Of a stretch of 64,000 nucleotides of DNA, positions 49,794-58,110 are shown piece after piece. The stretch covers positions 1 to 64,000 of the forward strand of contig SECP01000042.1 in the NCBI GenBank assembly GCA_004193285.1, read 5' to 3'. The notes below the pieces were generated by a model. The model saw nothing but the letters and a program-made list of their open reading frames with translations. It searched no databases and had not been told where the DNA came from. The position numbers were made by a program, and so were the translations under genes. Source of the DNA: Myxococcales bacterium (GTDB lineage: Bacteria > Myxococcota_A > Polyangia > Polyangiales > Polyangiaceae). Position 1 is the stretch's first letter. Each line of letters starts with the position of its first letter.

Positions 49794-51494
49794 TCAACGG
49801 GCGGTCGGCACCGCCCGGGGCAGCGCGCCGGAAGGCTCGTCCTCCGCTTCCGGCTCCTCGTTGTTTTTGGCCGAAGCGTCTCGCTTCACCAGGCCAACCA
49901 CGACGCGCTTCTTGCTGCCATCGACCGTGAGCTTCCGAGTCCAGTAGCCGTCGCGCACGATGCGCAGCTTGACCGGGCGGCCGTCTTTGACCTTCACGCT
50001 TACGGGCATTTGCCCCAAATCTTTGTCGCCGAGCAGCACGCGCGCGTCGAGCGGGAACAGCACGAGCGCAACCTCGGTTTCGGGGGCGCCGTCGTCCACC
50101 TCGACTGCGGAAGGGAGCGGCGGGGGGAGCGGCTTGGGCTCGGCTTGCGTCACCTTCGTGATGACGGTCGGCGCGCGGTGCCGCAGCATCCAGAACATGC
50201 CGCCCGCCACTCCCAGAAGAAGCAGGAGAACGAGCGGGAACGGCACTCCGCCCCCACCCTTGTGCGAAACAGGGGGAGGAGCGGCGCTCGAATCCAGGTC
50301 CGGCAGCGTGACGATTTCCTCTCGCGAGGCCACCGGCGAGGACGGCGGCGCGGGCTCCGCGCGCACGGGCATGCCGGCGGCCAGCCGCGAGAGATCTGCC
50401 GCCAGCTCGGCCATGCTCGCGTAGCGCGCATCCGGATCTTTGCGCAGGCACTTGTGCACGATCGCCTCTAGCTCTTTCGAGACCTCCGGCGTGCGCAACG
50501 AAAGCGCCTCTGGCTCTTCGTTCGAGTGCATGGACAGCACCGCGAGCGCGCTCTCGCCTTGAAACGGCGCGAGGCCGCAGGCCATCTCGTACAGCATCAC
50601 TCCGAGGGCATAGACGTCGGTGCGGCCGTCGGTGGTCTTACCGGAAGCTTGCTCCGGCGACATGTAGGCGGGGGTGCCGAACACCGCGCCGGCTTGGGTG
50701 AGCCGCGCTTGGCTCACGCCGAACTTGGCGATGCCAAAGTCCAAGATCTTGACGAAATCCGGGTCCCCTTCGCGCTCGCAGAGGAACACGTTGTCCGGCT
50801 TCAAATCTCGGTGAACGATACCGGCGAGGTGGGCCGCGTTCAGCGCCTCTGCGATCTGGACGCCAATTTTCGTGATGCGCGGCAGCGGCAGCGGCGCCCA
50901 CCCCTCGATCAGGTCCGCGAGGGGTCGACCCTCCAGGTACTCCATGACCAGGTAAGCGGTGCCGTCCGGCAGGCGACCGAAGTCGAAGGTCTCGACGATG
51001 TGCTGGTTGCCGATGGACGTAGCGGCGGTGGCCTCGGCGTTGAAGCGCTGCAGCGCCTCCGCGTCGCTCGCCAGGTGCGCCCGCAGCGCCTTCACGGCGA
51101 CGAGCTTGCCCACCGCGGCGTGACGCGCGCCGTAGACCACGCCCATCGACCCGATACCGAGCACGTAGTCAATCTGGTAGCGACCATCGAGCAGCTGGCC
51201 GGTGAGGTTCTCTTTTTGGCTCAGTGAAGACGTCGGCGGCGGCTCCGGCGAATCCGCCTTTTGCAAGGTCTGCAGCTCCCCCTCGAGATCGTCCTCCGTG
51301 AGCACGGCGTCGTAGCTGCGCCGCTCTTCGTCGTCCGCGCCCTCCACGAGCAGCAAGGCGCGGCGCTTGGCCGGCACCGGCGCGCTCGGGGGTAGAGTCT
51401 TTTCACTGTCGGCGCGGGGGCGCACGCGCGTCTCCGTACCGGGCCGCGAAGCCTCCACGTCGTGCACGGGGGAGCTCGGCCTCTCGCCGTTCAT
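49794..51494 (-). CDS. Transmembrane Ser/Thr kinase with extracytoplasmic PEGA-like domain
   Basis: A 566-aa kinase from ATG 51494. After an acidic 95-residue lead comes the kinase domain (about 100-365): GIGSMGVVYGA, catalytic Lys in VAVK (K135), HRDLKPDN, ILDFGIAK, GTPAYMSPEQA and DVYALG. All catalytic residues are present. A Pro-rich linker and membrane helix VPFPLVLLLLLGVAGGMFWML follow, then an extracytoplasmic PEGA-like domain (VLFPLDARVLLGDKDLGQMPVSVKVKDG). This layout matches many myxobacterial kinases that sense envelope state. ATGA overlap with hemB upstream; convergent with glnE. Substrates unknown. Confidence 0.92.
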   Translation of the reverse strand: MNGERPSSPVHDVEASRPGTETRVRPRADSEKTLPPSAPVPAKRRALLLVEGADDEERRSYDAVLTEDDLEGELQTLQKADSPEPPPTSSLSQKENLTGQLLDGRYQIDYVLGIGSMGVVYGARHAAVGKLVAVKALRAHLASDAEALQRFNAEATAATSIGNQHIVETFDFGRLPDGTAYLVMEYLEGRPLADLIEGWAPLPLPRITKIGVQIAEALNAAHLAGIVHRDLKPDNVFLCEREGDPDFVKILDFGIAKFGVSQARLTQAGAVFGTPAYMSPEQASGKTTDGRTDVYALGVMLYEMACGLAPFQGESALAVLSMHSNEEPEALSLRTPEVSKELEAIVHKCLRKDPDARYASMAELAADLSRLAAGMPVRAEPAPPSSPVASREEIVTLPDLDSSAAPPPVSHKGGGGVPFPLVLLLLLGVAGGMFWMLRHRAPTVITKVTQAEPKPLPPPLPSAVEVDDGAPETEVALVLFPLDARVLLGDKDLGQMPVSVKVKDGRPVKLRIVRDGYWTRKLTVDGSKKRVVVGLVKRDASAKNNEEPEAEDEPSGALPRAVPTAR

Positions 51495-52468
51495 TTCCGA
51501 GCCGCGAGCAGGCGCGCCGCGTCGATGGCGCCGTACGTGAAGATGATGTCCGCTCCCGCGCGCCTCAAGCACGTCAGGCTCTCCAGCAAGCCGCGCTCGT
51601 AGTCCAGCAAGCCGCGCTCGGCCGCGACCTTGAGCATCGAGTACTCACCGCTCACGTGGTAGACCGCGACCGGCAACGAGGACAGCGACCGCACTTTGGC
51701 AACGATGTCCAGGTAGGGGAGCCCCGGCTTGACCATCAAGATGTCGGCGCCCTCCGCTTCGTCCAGCCGCACCTCGCGCTCGACCTCTCGGTAATTGGCG
51801 GGGTCCATCTGATAGGTCTTCTTGTCTCCGCTCTTGGGCGCGGAGTCGAGTGCCTCGCGGAAGGGACCGTAGAAGCAGGACGCGTACTTCACGCAGTAGC
51901 TCAGGATCGAAACCTGGTCGTGCCCGGCGTCGTCCAACGCCTCGCGGATGGCCCGCACGCGCCCGTCCATCATGTCCGAAGGGGCTACGACGTCCGCCCC
52001 CGCCTCGGCGTGCGAGACGGCCATGGCGGCCAGAATGGGCAGTGTGACGTCGTTGTCGATGCGGCCGTCGATCACCACGCCGTCGTGGCCGTCCGAAGAA
52101 TACGGGTCCAGCGCGACGTCCGTGCACACCACCAGCTCCGGCAGCTCGCGCTTGAGCGCGCGGATGGCCCGCTGCATCAGCCCCTGCGGATTGACGCTCT
52201 CGCTGCCGCGCGGGTCCTTCACGTCGTCCGCCAGCGCGGGAAACAAGTCCACCGCGGGGACGCCGAGGCCGAATGCTTCACGAGCGAGCTCCACTGCCAG
52301 ATCCACGCTCAGCCGGAACTGGCCCGGCATGGACTTGATGGGAGTCCTCTGCCCCTCCCCTTCTTGAAGGAACAGCGGCAGCACGAAGTTACTCGGCGAG
52401 AGCACGGTGTCGCGCGACATGGCGCGCATTCCGGCGCTCTTTCGGTTCCTTCTCGGTCGAGACAACAT
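51491..52468 (-). CDS. hemB: Porphobilinogen synthase (delta-aminolevulinate dehydratase)
   Basis: A 325-aa enzyme condensing two 5-aminolevulinate molecules to porphobilinogen in haem and corrin synthesis. Both active-site lysines are present: SYCVKYASCFYGPFREA and ILMVKPGLPYLDIV. The metal site reads CTDVALDPYSSDGHDGVV, where the three Cys of zinc enzymes are replaced by Ala/Asp, so it belongs to the zinc-independent, Mg-stimulated type. VSGEYSMLKVAA is also typical. Start at ATG 52468. The Ser/Thr kinase follows with a 4-base overlap, an unusual genetic coupling, and the double-ACT gene precedes it by 79 bases. Confidence 0.96.
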   Translation of the reverse strand: MLSRPRRNRKSAGMRAMSRDTVLSPSNFVLPLFLQEGEGQRTPIKSMPGQFRLSVDLAVELAREAFGLGVPAVDLFPALADDVKDPRGSESVNPQGLMQRAIRALKRELPELVVCTDVALDPYSSDGHDGVVIDGRIDNDVTLPILAAMAVSHAEAGADVVAPSDMMDGRVRAIREALDDAGHDQVSILSYCVKYASCFYGPFREALDSAPKSGDKKTYQMDPANYREVEREVRLDEAEGADILMVKPGLPYLDIVAKVRSLSSLPVAVYHVSGEYSMLKVAAERGLLDYERGLLESLTCLRRAGADIIFTYGAIDAARLLAARK

Positions 52469-52547
52469 CGGGCCCAAAGGTAGCCTCCGGCTCCCCGCAG
52501 CGAAAGGAAATCGCACGGGAAATTCTTGTCCGAGCGGCTTTTTTCGC

Positions 52548-53096
52548 TCAGCTGCGTCGCGCAGACTCGAAGGACAGATCCAGATTTTCTTCGTCGCACT
52601 GCGCCGCGAGCTCGCGACGGAGCTCGGAGAGCACGACCTCGGACGGAACCTGCAGCTCGGCCTCGAGGACGAACAGGGGGGTACCGCTCTCCGGCACGTA
52701 AGAGAGTCGCGACTCGAGTGACGCCACGTTGATGCCGCGCTTCGCGAGAATGTCGCTCACCAGGAGCACGATGCCCGGACGATCGAAGCCCGAGACCGTG
52801 ATGCGATACGGCATGAAAGCTTTGCGTTCAGCGCGTCCAGTACGTTTCGAGATCAGCCGCAGACCCAGCTTCTCCCCGAGCGGGCCTGCCGCGCGCTCCA
52901 CCGCGCCAGCTTCTGCCTCCGTGCCGGAGACCAGTAACAGCAGGGCGAACTCGCCGCCCAGGATCGCCATCCGGCTGTCCTCCAAGTTGGCGCCGGCGCG
53001 GTGAATGGCGGACGCGATCTCGCTCACGAGCCCTGGGCGATCGGGCCCCAAGGCGGTGAGCACCAAATAGGTCTTGTGGTTGGTTTCGGGCGGCAC
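52548..53096 (-). CDS. Double-ACT-domain protein (GcvR-like)
   Basis: A 182-aa protein from GTG 53096 with two tandem ACT domains: TYLVLTALGPDRPGLVSEIASAIHRAG (first) and YRITVSGFDRPGIVLLVSDILAKRGIN (second), each followed by the beta-alpha-beta remainder. Length and architecture match GcvR, the glycine-cleavage regulator that binds amino acids; no gcv genes are nearby, so function is open. Start chosen because the residues before it read in the wrong frame of the neighbouring gene. Third along a minus-strand run from the YkgJ-like gene toward hemB. Confidence 0.82.
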   Translation of the reverse strand: MPPETNHKTYLVLTALGPDRPGLVSEIASAIHRAGANLEDSRMAILGGEFALLLLVSGTEAEAGAVERAAGPLGEKLGLRLISKRTGRAERKAFMPYRITVSGFDRPGIVLLVSDILAKRGINVASLESRLSYVPESGTPLFVLEAELQVPSEVVLSELRRELAAQCDEENLDLSFESARRS

Positions 53097-53128
53097 GCGC
53101 CGAAAGCTATCAGACTTTTCGGCGCGGC

Positions 53129-53695
53129 TCAGAGCACGCCGAGGAACGTCAAAAAATCTCGCGCGGTTTGGGCGCGCTTGCCCTGGCGCACGCGGCTCGC
53201 CTGGGTGCGATTCCACTCCGCGATGCGCTCGTGATAGCGCGTCGTGGCCCCATCGTGGCGTTCGTGCAACTCCCGCACCGTGTTCCAGTCGTTGCCGCCA
53301 TCCAGCTCGTAAAGGCAGTCCGTCGCTTGAATCAGCTTCAGGCGACGCAGCTTGCCCTGCTCGTTGTAGGTCGGGTCGAACGGAAAGATGCGGCACCCCA
53401 GCGGCCGGCTGCCGTAGATGGTGCAGCGGTCGTCTTTGCCTAGGAAGTGGCAGCCGCCGCGGCCCTGACGCATCACCATCACTCGCTTGCCCTGACGAAG
53501 CCGCACGAACGCCTCTGGCTCGTCGTCCATCTCGATGGCGTTGCGATCGACCCAGCGCACGAAGGTCTTCGCTTCCACCCCCGTCCGCTGCTCGATGCGT
53601 ACGACGTCCTGATCGGTGAGCGGCAAGATCGGGTCCTTGCAGCAGTTCCCGCAGCCCGTGCAACGAAACTTGAGGAAGCGCTCACCAGTTGCCAT
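53129..53695 (-). CDS. YkgJ-family cysteine-cluster protein
   Basis: A 188-aa cytoplasmic protein of the YkgJ/UPF0153 cluster family. Metal-type Cys spacing: RCTGCGNCCKDP near the N-terminus and GCHFLGKDDRCTIYGSRPLGCRIFPF in the centre; the family is thought to bind a zinc or iron-sulfur cluster. The rest is helical and charged. It heads a four-gene minus-strand run (double-ACT, hemB, kinase). Molecular function unknown. Confidence 0.85.
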   Translation of the reverse strand: MATGERFLKFRCTGCGNCCKDPILPLTDQDVVRIEQRTGVEAKTFVRWVDRNAIEMDDEPEAFVRLRQGKRVMVMRQGRGGCHFLGKDDRCTIYGSRPLGCRIFPFDPTYNEQGKLRRLKLIQATDCLYELDGGNDWNTVRELHERHDGATTRYHERIAEWNRTQASRVRQGKRAQTARDFLTFLGVL

Positions 53696-54053
53696 CCGCC
53701 TGTGTGCTTAACACGCCGCCGCGGCGCTTCCGACTCGCAAAGCACTCGCGCCGTTCGCCCAAATTGAGAATCAACGGCGACTCTGTCGTCGAGGGGCAGC
53801 GGAGCAACATGGCGGAAACGCCGAGGCGATTTTTCCTCACCCGGATGTGTGAGCCGCTCCTTGGAGGTGGGCGGCGCGCTGCGCAGCGTCTGCCGTCGCC
53901 AGGTGAGCGCGGGCGGCGCTCAGCCGCTCAGCCGGCGCGTCCAGGAACTTTCGCCGCAAGATCCGGGCGAAAGGGCAAGCCTCGAGCCGGCGCCGGAAAA
54001 GCTTCTGCAAAGGTGGCCCCGGTGTGCAAGACTGCGAGGTCGCAAGGCTTCGA
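53696..54053. other. 358-bp gap upstream of the YeaH-like gene
   Basis: No credible gene. Short frames through it are Arg/Ala/Pro-rich and unlike known proteins. It should contain the promoters of the divergent YkgJ-like and YeaH-like genes; a clear one is not visible. Confidence 0.5.
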
Positions 54054-55166
54054 ATGTCGCTGAAAATTGACCAGGATCATTCGCGCTTCCGCAACATCGT
54101 CCGGGGCAAGATTCGCCAGAATCTGCGCCGCTACATCTCCCAGGGGGAGATGCTGGGGCGCAAAGGTAAAGACCTAGTCTCAATCCCGATTCCGCACATC
54201 GAGATTCCGCGCTTCACCTTCGGCGACAAGCAGCAAGGCGGCGTCGGACAGGGCGCAGGTGACGCCGGCGATCCGGTCGGCGGCGAGTCCGAGGAAGAGG
54301 GCGACGGCACCGGTCAGGCCGGCAAGGATGCGGGCGAGCACGCGCTCGAGGTGGACGTCACGCTCGACGAGCTGGCGGATATCTTGGGCGAAGAGCTCGA
54401 GCTCCCTGCCATCGAGAACAAGGGCAAGAGCCGCATCATCGCGGCCAAGGACCGCTACACCGGCATTCGCCGGGTGGGTCCGGAGTCCCTTCGGCACTTC
54501 AAGCGGACGTACAAGGAGGCGCTCCGTCGCGCCATCGCGGCCGGGAGCTACAACCCGCAAAATCCAATCGTAGTCCCCCAGAAAGAAGACAAGCGCTTCC
54601 GCAGCTGGAAAGAGGACCACGAGCCCGTCGCCAACGCGGTCATCATCTACATGATGGACGTGTCTGGCTCGATGGGCGACGAGCAGAAGGAAATCGTCCG
54701 CATCGAGAGCTTCTGGATCGATACCTGGCTCCGTCGTCAGTACCAAGGTCTGGAGAGCCGCTACATCATTCACGACGCGGTAGCGCGTGAGGTGGATCGC
54801 GACACCTTCTTCAAGACGCGGGAGTCGGGCGGCACCATGATCTCCAGCGCGTACAAGCTGGCCGCTCAGCTCATCGACGAGCACTACCCGTCGGACGAGT
54901 GGAACATCTACCCGTTTCACTTTTCGGACGGCGACAACTGGTCGATGGACGACACGCTCACCTGCGTGGAGCTGCTGAAGCGAGAGATCCTACCCAAGGT
55001 GAACCTGTTCGCGTACGGCCAGGTCGAGAGCCCTTACGGTTCCGGTCAATTCATCAAGGACCTACGCGAGCACTTCGGCGCGGAAGACTCGGTCATCGTC
55101 AGCGAGATTCGAGACCGGGACGCCATCGTCGGCTCGATCAAAGAGTTTCTCGGCAAGGGCAAGTAG
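54054..55166 (+). CDS. yeaH: DUF444/UPF0229 protein (YeaH/YhbH), VWA-like
   Basis: A 370-aa protein usually encoded beside prkA and spoVR and linked to stationary phase, stress and, in spore-formers, development. N-terminus SLKIDQDHSRFRNIVRGKI is conserved, then IPIPHIEIPRF and an acidic Gly-rich linker. A VWA-type metal site sits at YMMDVSGSMGDEQKEI (D-x-S-x-S), with GGTMISSAYKLAAQLI and IYPFHFSDGDNWSMDDT. Start at ATG 54054. PrkA is not next to it; the adjacent gene is on the other strand, and SpoVR is only 0.96 kb away. How it acts at molecular level is unknown. Confidence 0.92.
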   Translation: MSLKIDQDHSRFRNIVRGKIRQNLRRYISQGEMLGRKGKDLVSIPIPHIEIPRFTFGDKQQGGVGQGAGDAGDPVGGESEEEGDGTGQAGKDAGEHALEVDVTLDELADILGEELELPAIENKGKSRIIAAKDRYTGIRRVGPESLRHFKRTYKEALRRAIAAGSYNPQNPIVVPQKEDKRFRSWKEDHEPVANAVIIYMMDVSGSMGDEQKEIVRIESFWIDTWLRRQYQGLESRYIIHDAVAREVDRDTFFKTRESGGTMISSAYKLAAQLIDEHYPSDEWNIYPFHFSDGDNWSMDDTLTCVELLKREILPKVNLFAYGQVESPYGSGQFIKDLREHFGAEDSVIVSEIRDRDAIVGSIKEFLGKGK

Positions 55167-55172
55167 GCCGCG

Positions 55173-55931
55173 CTACCCCGGGCGGCGGCTGCGCGAAACG
55201 GGACGCACGGCCCGGAGCCTCGAGCCTGAAGCGCGGCGTTCTTCCGCTCGAGCGTCGGCGATGTCGAACCAGAAGCGGACGAGCTCCGACTCTGCGAGAT
55301 CGGCCGGCGTCGGGTCGCGCAGCGCGCCGACCTCGAACTTCAGGTTCAACGCGCCGGTACGCCGCGCGATGTCGCGCAGCCTGAGCACGGCCAAGTCTTC
55401 TCGTAGCTCCGCCACCTCGCGGTCCAGAAGGTCCCAAAGCAAGAGCCGGTACGCGTACGCGACGAGTACGACGTCCCCCGCTTGCTCGGCGGCGCGCGCC
55501 ACTTCCTCGATTGCCTCCTGACTCGGCAAGACCTCGGGCGGTTCCGCGTCCGTACCGCCCAGGCGCCCCTGCTCCACCAGCCTGCGCCACAGCGCGGAGC
55601 CGGCGTCGCAGTACAGGTGCGGAGGCTTGAAATACCCGCCGCCTACTCCCGGCTCGGCCCCCGGCGGCTCCACGAAGCAAAACGTGGAGAGCCCACGAAA
55701 GTAGTCGGGTGAGCTGGCGAACGACGGGTGCTCGGAAGGAGCAAGGCAGTACACGTAGCGCGCCGCGAGCAGCTCATCCATCGTGCGAAAGTGAGTGAAG
55801 CTCGTATCGAACCTCGCCTCGAGCTCGAATAGATTGAAGTACAGCGAGCGGAGGCGCTGCCGCGACAGCCCGCTCTGCGCCAGGCGCTTGACCGCCATCT
55901 CCACGAAATCCTCGAATTCATGCATCGACAT
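55173..55931 (-). CDS. Uncharacterised protein between yeaH and spoVR
   Basis: A 252-aa protein from ATG 55931 (GGGGAGAG site) that I do not recognise. It is mainly helical: FVEMAVKRLAQSGLSRQRLRSLYFNLFELEARFD at the start and DREVAELREDLAVLRLRDIARRTG later. The central region is Pro/Gly- and aromatic-rich (FFVEPPGAEPGVGGGYFKPPHLYCDAG-like), which hints at a mixed fold. No membrane segment or known motif. It lies on the opposite strand between two genes that are normally contiguous, so it is an insertion into a conserved cluster. Confidence 0.65.
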   Translation of the reverse strand: MSMHEFEDFVEMAVKRLAQSGLSRQRLRSLYFNLFELEARFDTSFTHFRTMDELLAARYVYCLAPSEHPSFASSPDYFRGLSTFCFVEPPGAEPGVGGGYFKPPHLYCDAGSALWRRLVEQGRLGGTDAEPPEVLPSQEAIEEVARAAEQAGDVVLVAYAYRLLLWDLLDREVAELREDLAVLRLRDIARRTGALNLKFEVGALRDPTPADLAESELVRFWFDIADARAEERRASGSRLRAVRPVSRSRRPG

Positions 55932-56126
55932 GCGACTCTCCCCGGTCTCGGAGCCGGCAACTCCCGCGCCAGCACTGCTCCTACGCTCCCAGTACGACAA
56001 CCATTCCCTCGCTCACCTTGGCTCGCGCTCGCCCCACCGAGAGCGCGGTCGGAGCGCCATTTCCGCGACTTACCGGGCCGTAATAAGCCGCGCCGGGGGC
56101 CCCCAGGTATGTAAAGATTGAGGCAG

Positions 56127-57692
56127 ATGGCGCAGTTCGCAACGAATACGTCGCTGCCGCGGTACCTCAGGGTCGAACAAGAAAAAATCGAGAAGATTGC
56201 CCGGAGCTACGGGCTCGATTTCTTTCCGATCGTGTTCGAGATGCTCAGCTACGACATGATGAACGAAATCGCCGCGTACGGCGGTTTCCCGAACCGCTAC
56301 CCGCACTGGCGCTTCGGCATGGAGTACGAGCGGCTGAGCAAGAGCTACGAGTACGGCCTCTCGAAGATCTACGAGATGGTCATCAACTCCAACCCTTCTT
56401 ACGCGTACCTGCTGGAGGGCAACAGCCTCACCGACCAAAAGCTCGTGATGTGCCACGTGATGGGTCACGTGGACTTCTTCAAGAACAACTTCAGCTTTCG
56501 GGCCACGGATCTGGACGCCGGCGAGACGGTGACGGACCCGATGAGGAAATCGGGCGAGAGCTACGCGCCGAACCGTAAGTGGGTCGACAAGATGGCGAAC
56601 CACGGCTCCGCGGTGCGCCGCATCGTGGACCGCTACGGCGTGCCGAAGGTCGAGGAGTTCATCGACACCTGCTTGTCGCTGGAGAACCTGATTGACCCGT
56701 GGTCACGCTTCGTGGTGCGGCGGCGTGAGTCCCGGCCGGACGAGGAGCCCGGGCAGATCGAGGTGCCGCGCCTCCGCGCGAAGGACTACATGGAGGAGTT
56801 CATCAACCCCTCCGAGTACATCGAAGAGCAGAAGAAGAAGCTGGAGGCCGAGCGCGACAAGGATCGCGGCCGCTTCCCCTCGCAACGCGAGCAGGACGTG
56901 CTCGCGTTCTTGCTCGAGAACGCCCCGTTGGAGCGCTGGGAGCGCGCCATTTTGAGCATCATCCGCGACGAGGCCTACTACTTCGTGCCCCAGATGCAGA
57001 CGAAGATCATGAACGAGGGCTGGGCCAGCTTCTGGCACTCGCGCATGATGACGAACGACGTCTGCGACTGGAGCGAGATCGTGGACTACGCGGAGAACAA
57101 CGCGGGCGTCATGGCGACGAGCGGCGGGCGGCTCAACCCGTACAAGCTCGGTGTGGAGCTCTTCCGCAGCATCGAGGAGCGGTGGAACAAGGGCCAGTTC
57201 GGGCGCGAGTGGGAAGACTGCTCGGATCTAGACGTGAAGAAGAACTGGGACCTCCGCCTGGGCCTGGGCCGGGAGAAGGTCTTCGAGGTGCGTGCGCTCT
57301 ACAACGACGTCACGTTCATCGACGAGTTCCTGACGCCCGAGTTCGCCATCGAGCACAAGATGTTCACCTTCAACTGGTCGAACCGCAACGACCGCTTCGA
57401 GATCGATACCCGCGAGTTCCGCGCGGTGAAAGAGAAGCTCCTGGCGCAGCTGACGAACTTCGGCAACCCGTTCATCTACGTGGAGGACGGCAACTTCGAT
57501 AACCGCGGCGAGCTCTTGCTCACGCACGACCACCGCGGCGTGGATTTGCGCGCTGACTACGCGAAAGAGACGCTCAACAGCCTCGTGCGGGTTTGGCGCC
57601 GGCCAGTGTGCATCGCGACCCAAACCGACGGCAAGAAGGTGCTCCTGCGCTACGACGGCAAGGATCACTCGATGAAGCACGATGCTCCGTGA
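56127..57692 (+). CDS. spoVR: SpoVR family protein
   Basis: A 521-aa soluble protein of the SpoVR/YcgB family, needed for spore cortex formation in Bacillus and regulated with prkA and yeaH in proteobacteria. Features: long N-terminal region with FFPIVFEMLSYDMMNEIAAYGGFPNRYPHWRFGMEYE, the metal-ligand-like VMCHVMGHVDFFKNN, and NEGWASFWHSRMM. The C-terminal SpoVR domain includes NPFIYVEDGNFDNRGELLL. Biochemical function unknown. Start at ATG 56127 (TGAGG site); TTG 56118 is possible. It is followed with an 11-base overlap by a small helical protein gene. The 126-base gap upstream holds its promoter. Confidence 0.94.
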   Translation: MAQFATNTSLPRYLRVEQEKIEKIARSYGLDFFPIVFEMLSYDMMNEIAAYGGFPNRYPHWRFGMEYERLSKSYEYGLSKIYEMVINSNPSYAYLLEGNSLTDQKLVMCHVMGHVDFFKNNFSFRATDLDAGETVTDPMRKSGESYAPNRKWVDKMANHGSAVRRIVDRYGVPKVEEFIDTCLSLENLIDPWSRFVVRRRESRPDEEPGQIEVPRLRAKDYMEEFINPSEYIEEQKKKLEAERDKDRGRFPSQREQDVLAFLLENAPLERWERAILSIIRDEAYYFVPQMQTKIMNEGWASFWHSRMMTNDVCDWSEIVDYAENNAGVMATSGGRLNPYKLGVELFRSIEERWNKGQFGREWEDCSDLDVKKNWDLRLGLGREKVFEVRALYNDVTFIDEFLTPEFAIEHKMFTFNWSNRNDRFEIDTREFRAVKEKLLAQLTNFGNPFIYVEDGNFDNRGELLLTHDHRGVDLRADYAKETLNSLVRVWRRPVCIATQTDGKKVLLRYDGKDHSMKHDAP

Positions 57693-58110
57693 GGTCGGGT
57701 CGGGGGCGGGGCCGGAGTGGCTCACTCGCCTCTCGCCCGAGGCGTGGATTCGCCAGGGCCTCGCGGAGCTGTCTCGCGCCGAGCAGCTGCTCGCTGCCCA
57801 CGATCGCCGCGCGGCGGTGCTGAGCTTGCGACGGGCGGCGGGCATGGCCTTGAACGGCGCGCTGTGCGTCTCCTGGCGAGAGTGGGGTCGCACTTACGTG
57901 GAGCACGTGCGCGCGCTCGAGGAAGACCAGGACCTGCCCGATGCAGTGCGCTCGGCCGCCAAGCTCCTCAACCGGGTAGAGGTCGTCCAAGAGCCCCAGG
58001 TCGTACGATTGACGCCGCCGAGCGAGAGCGCGCGCTGGGTTGACGCGGCGAAGACCATCATGGCTCACGCCTACGCCGTGGTGCACGGCAGCACGGGGCG
58101 ACGCCCATGA
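57682..58110 (+). CDS. Small helical protein (possibly HEPN-like)
   Basis: A 142-aa protein whose gene overlaps the spoVR end by 11 bases and the next gene by 4, so it is translationally coupled to both. It is almost entirely alpha-helical, with AWIRQGLAELSRAEQLLAAHDRRAAVLSLRRAAGMALNGAL, reminiscent of a HEPN-type four-helix bundle, although the R-x4-6-H signature is not exact. WREWGRTYVEHVRALEE follows. Its constant position after SpoVR would be worth testing. No function can be assigned. Confidence 0.6.
   Translation: MLREVGSGAGPEWLTRLSPEAWIRQGLAELSRAEQLLAAHDRRAAVLSLRRAAGMALNGALCVSWREWGRTYVEHVRALEEDQDLPDAVRSAAKLLNRVEVVQEPQVVRLTPPSESARWVDAAKTIMAHAYAVVHGSTGRRP

Noticed and set aside
53689..54070. 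Short plus-strand frames upstream of yeaH
   Set aside because: Arg/Pro/Ala-rich, no homologue recognised, no ribosome-binding site, overlap each other in two phases.
53696..56126. prkA gene near yeaH and spoVR
   Set aside because: No AAA-type PrkA sequence on either strand; the only gene between yeaH and spoVR is the unrelated 252-residue frame.
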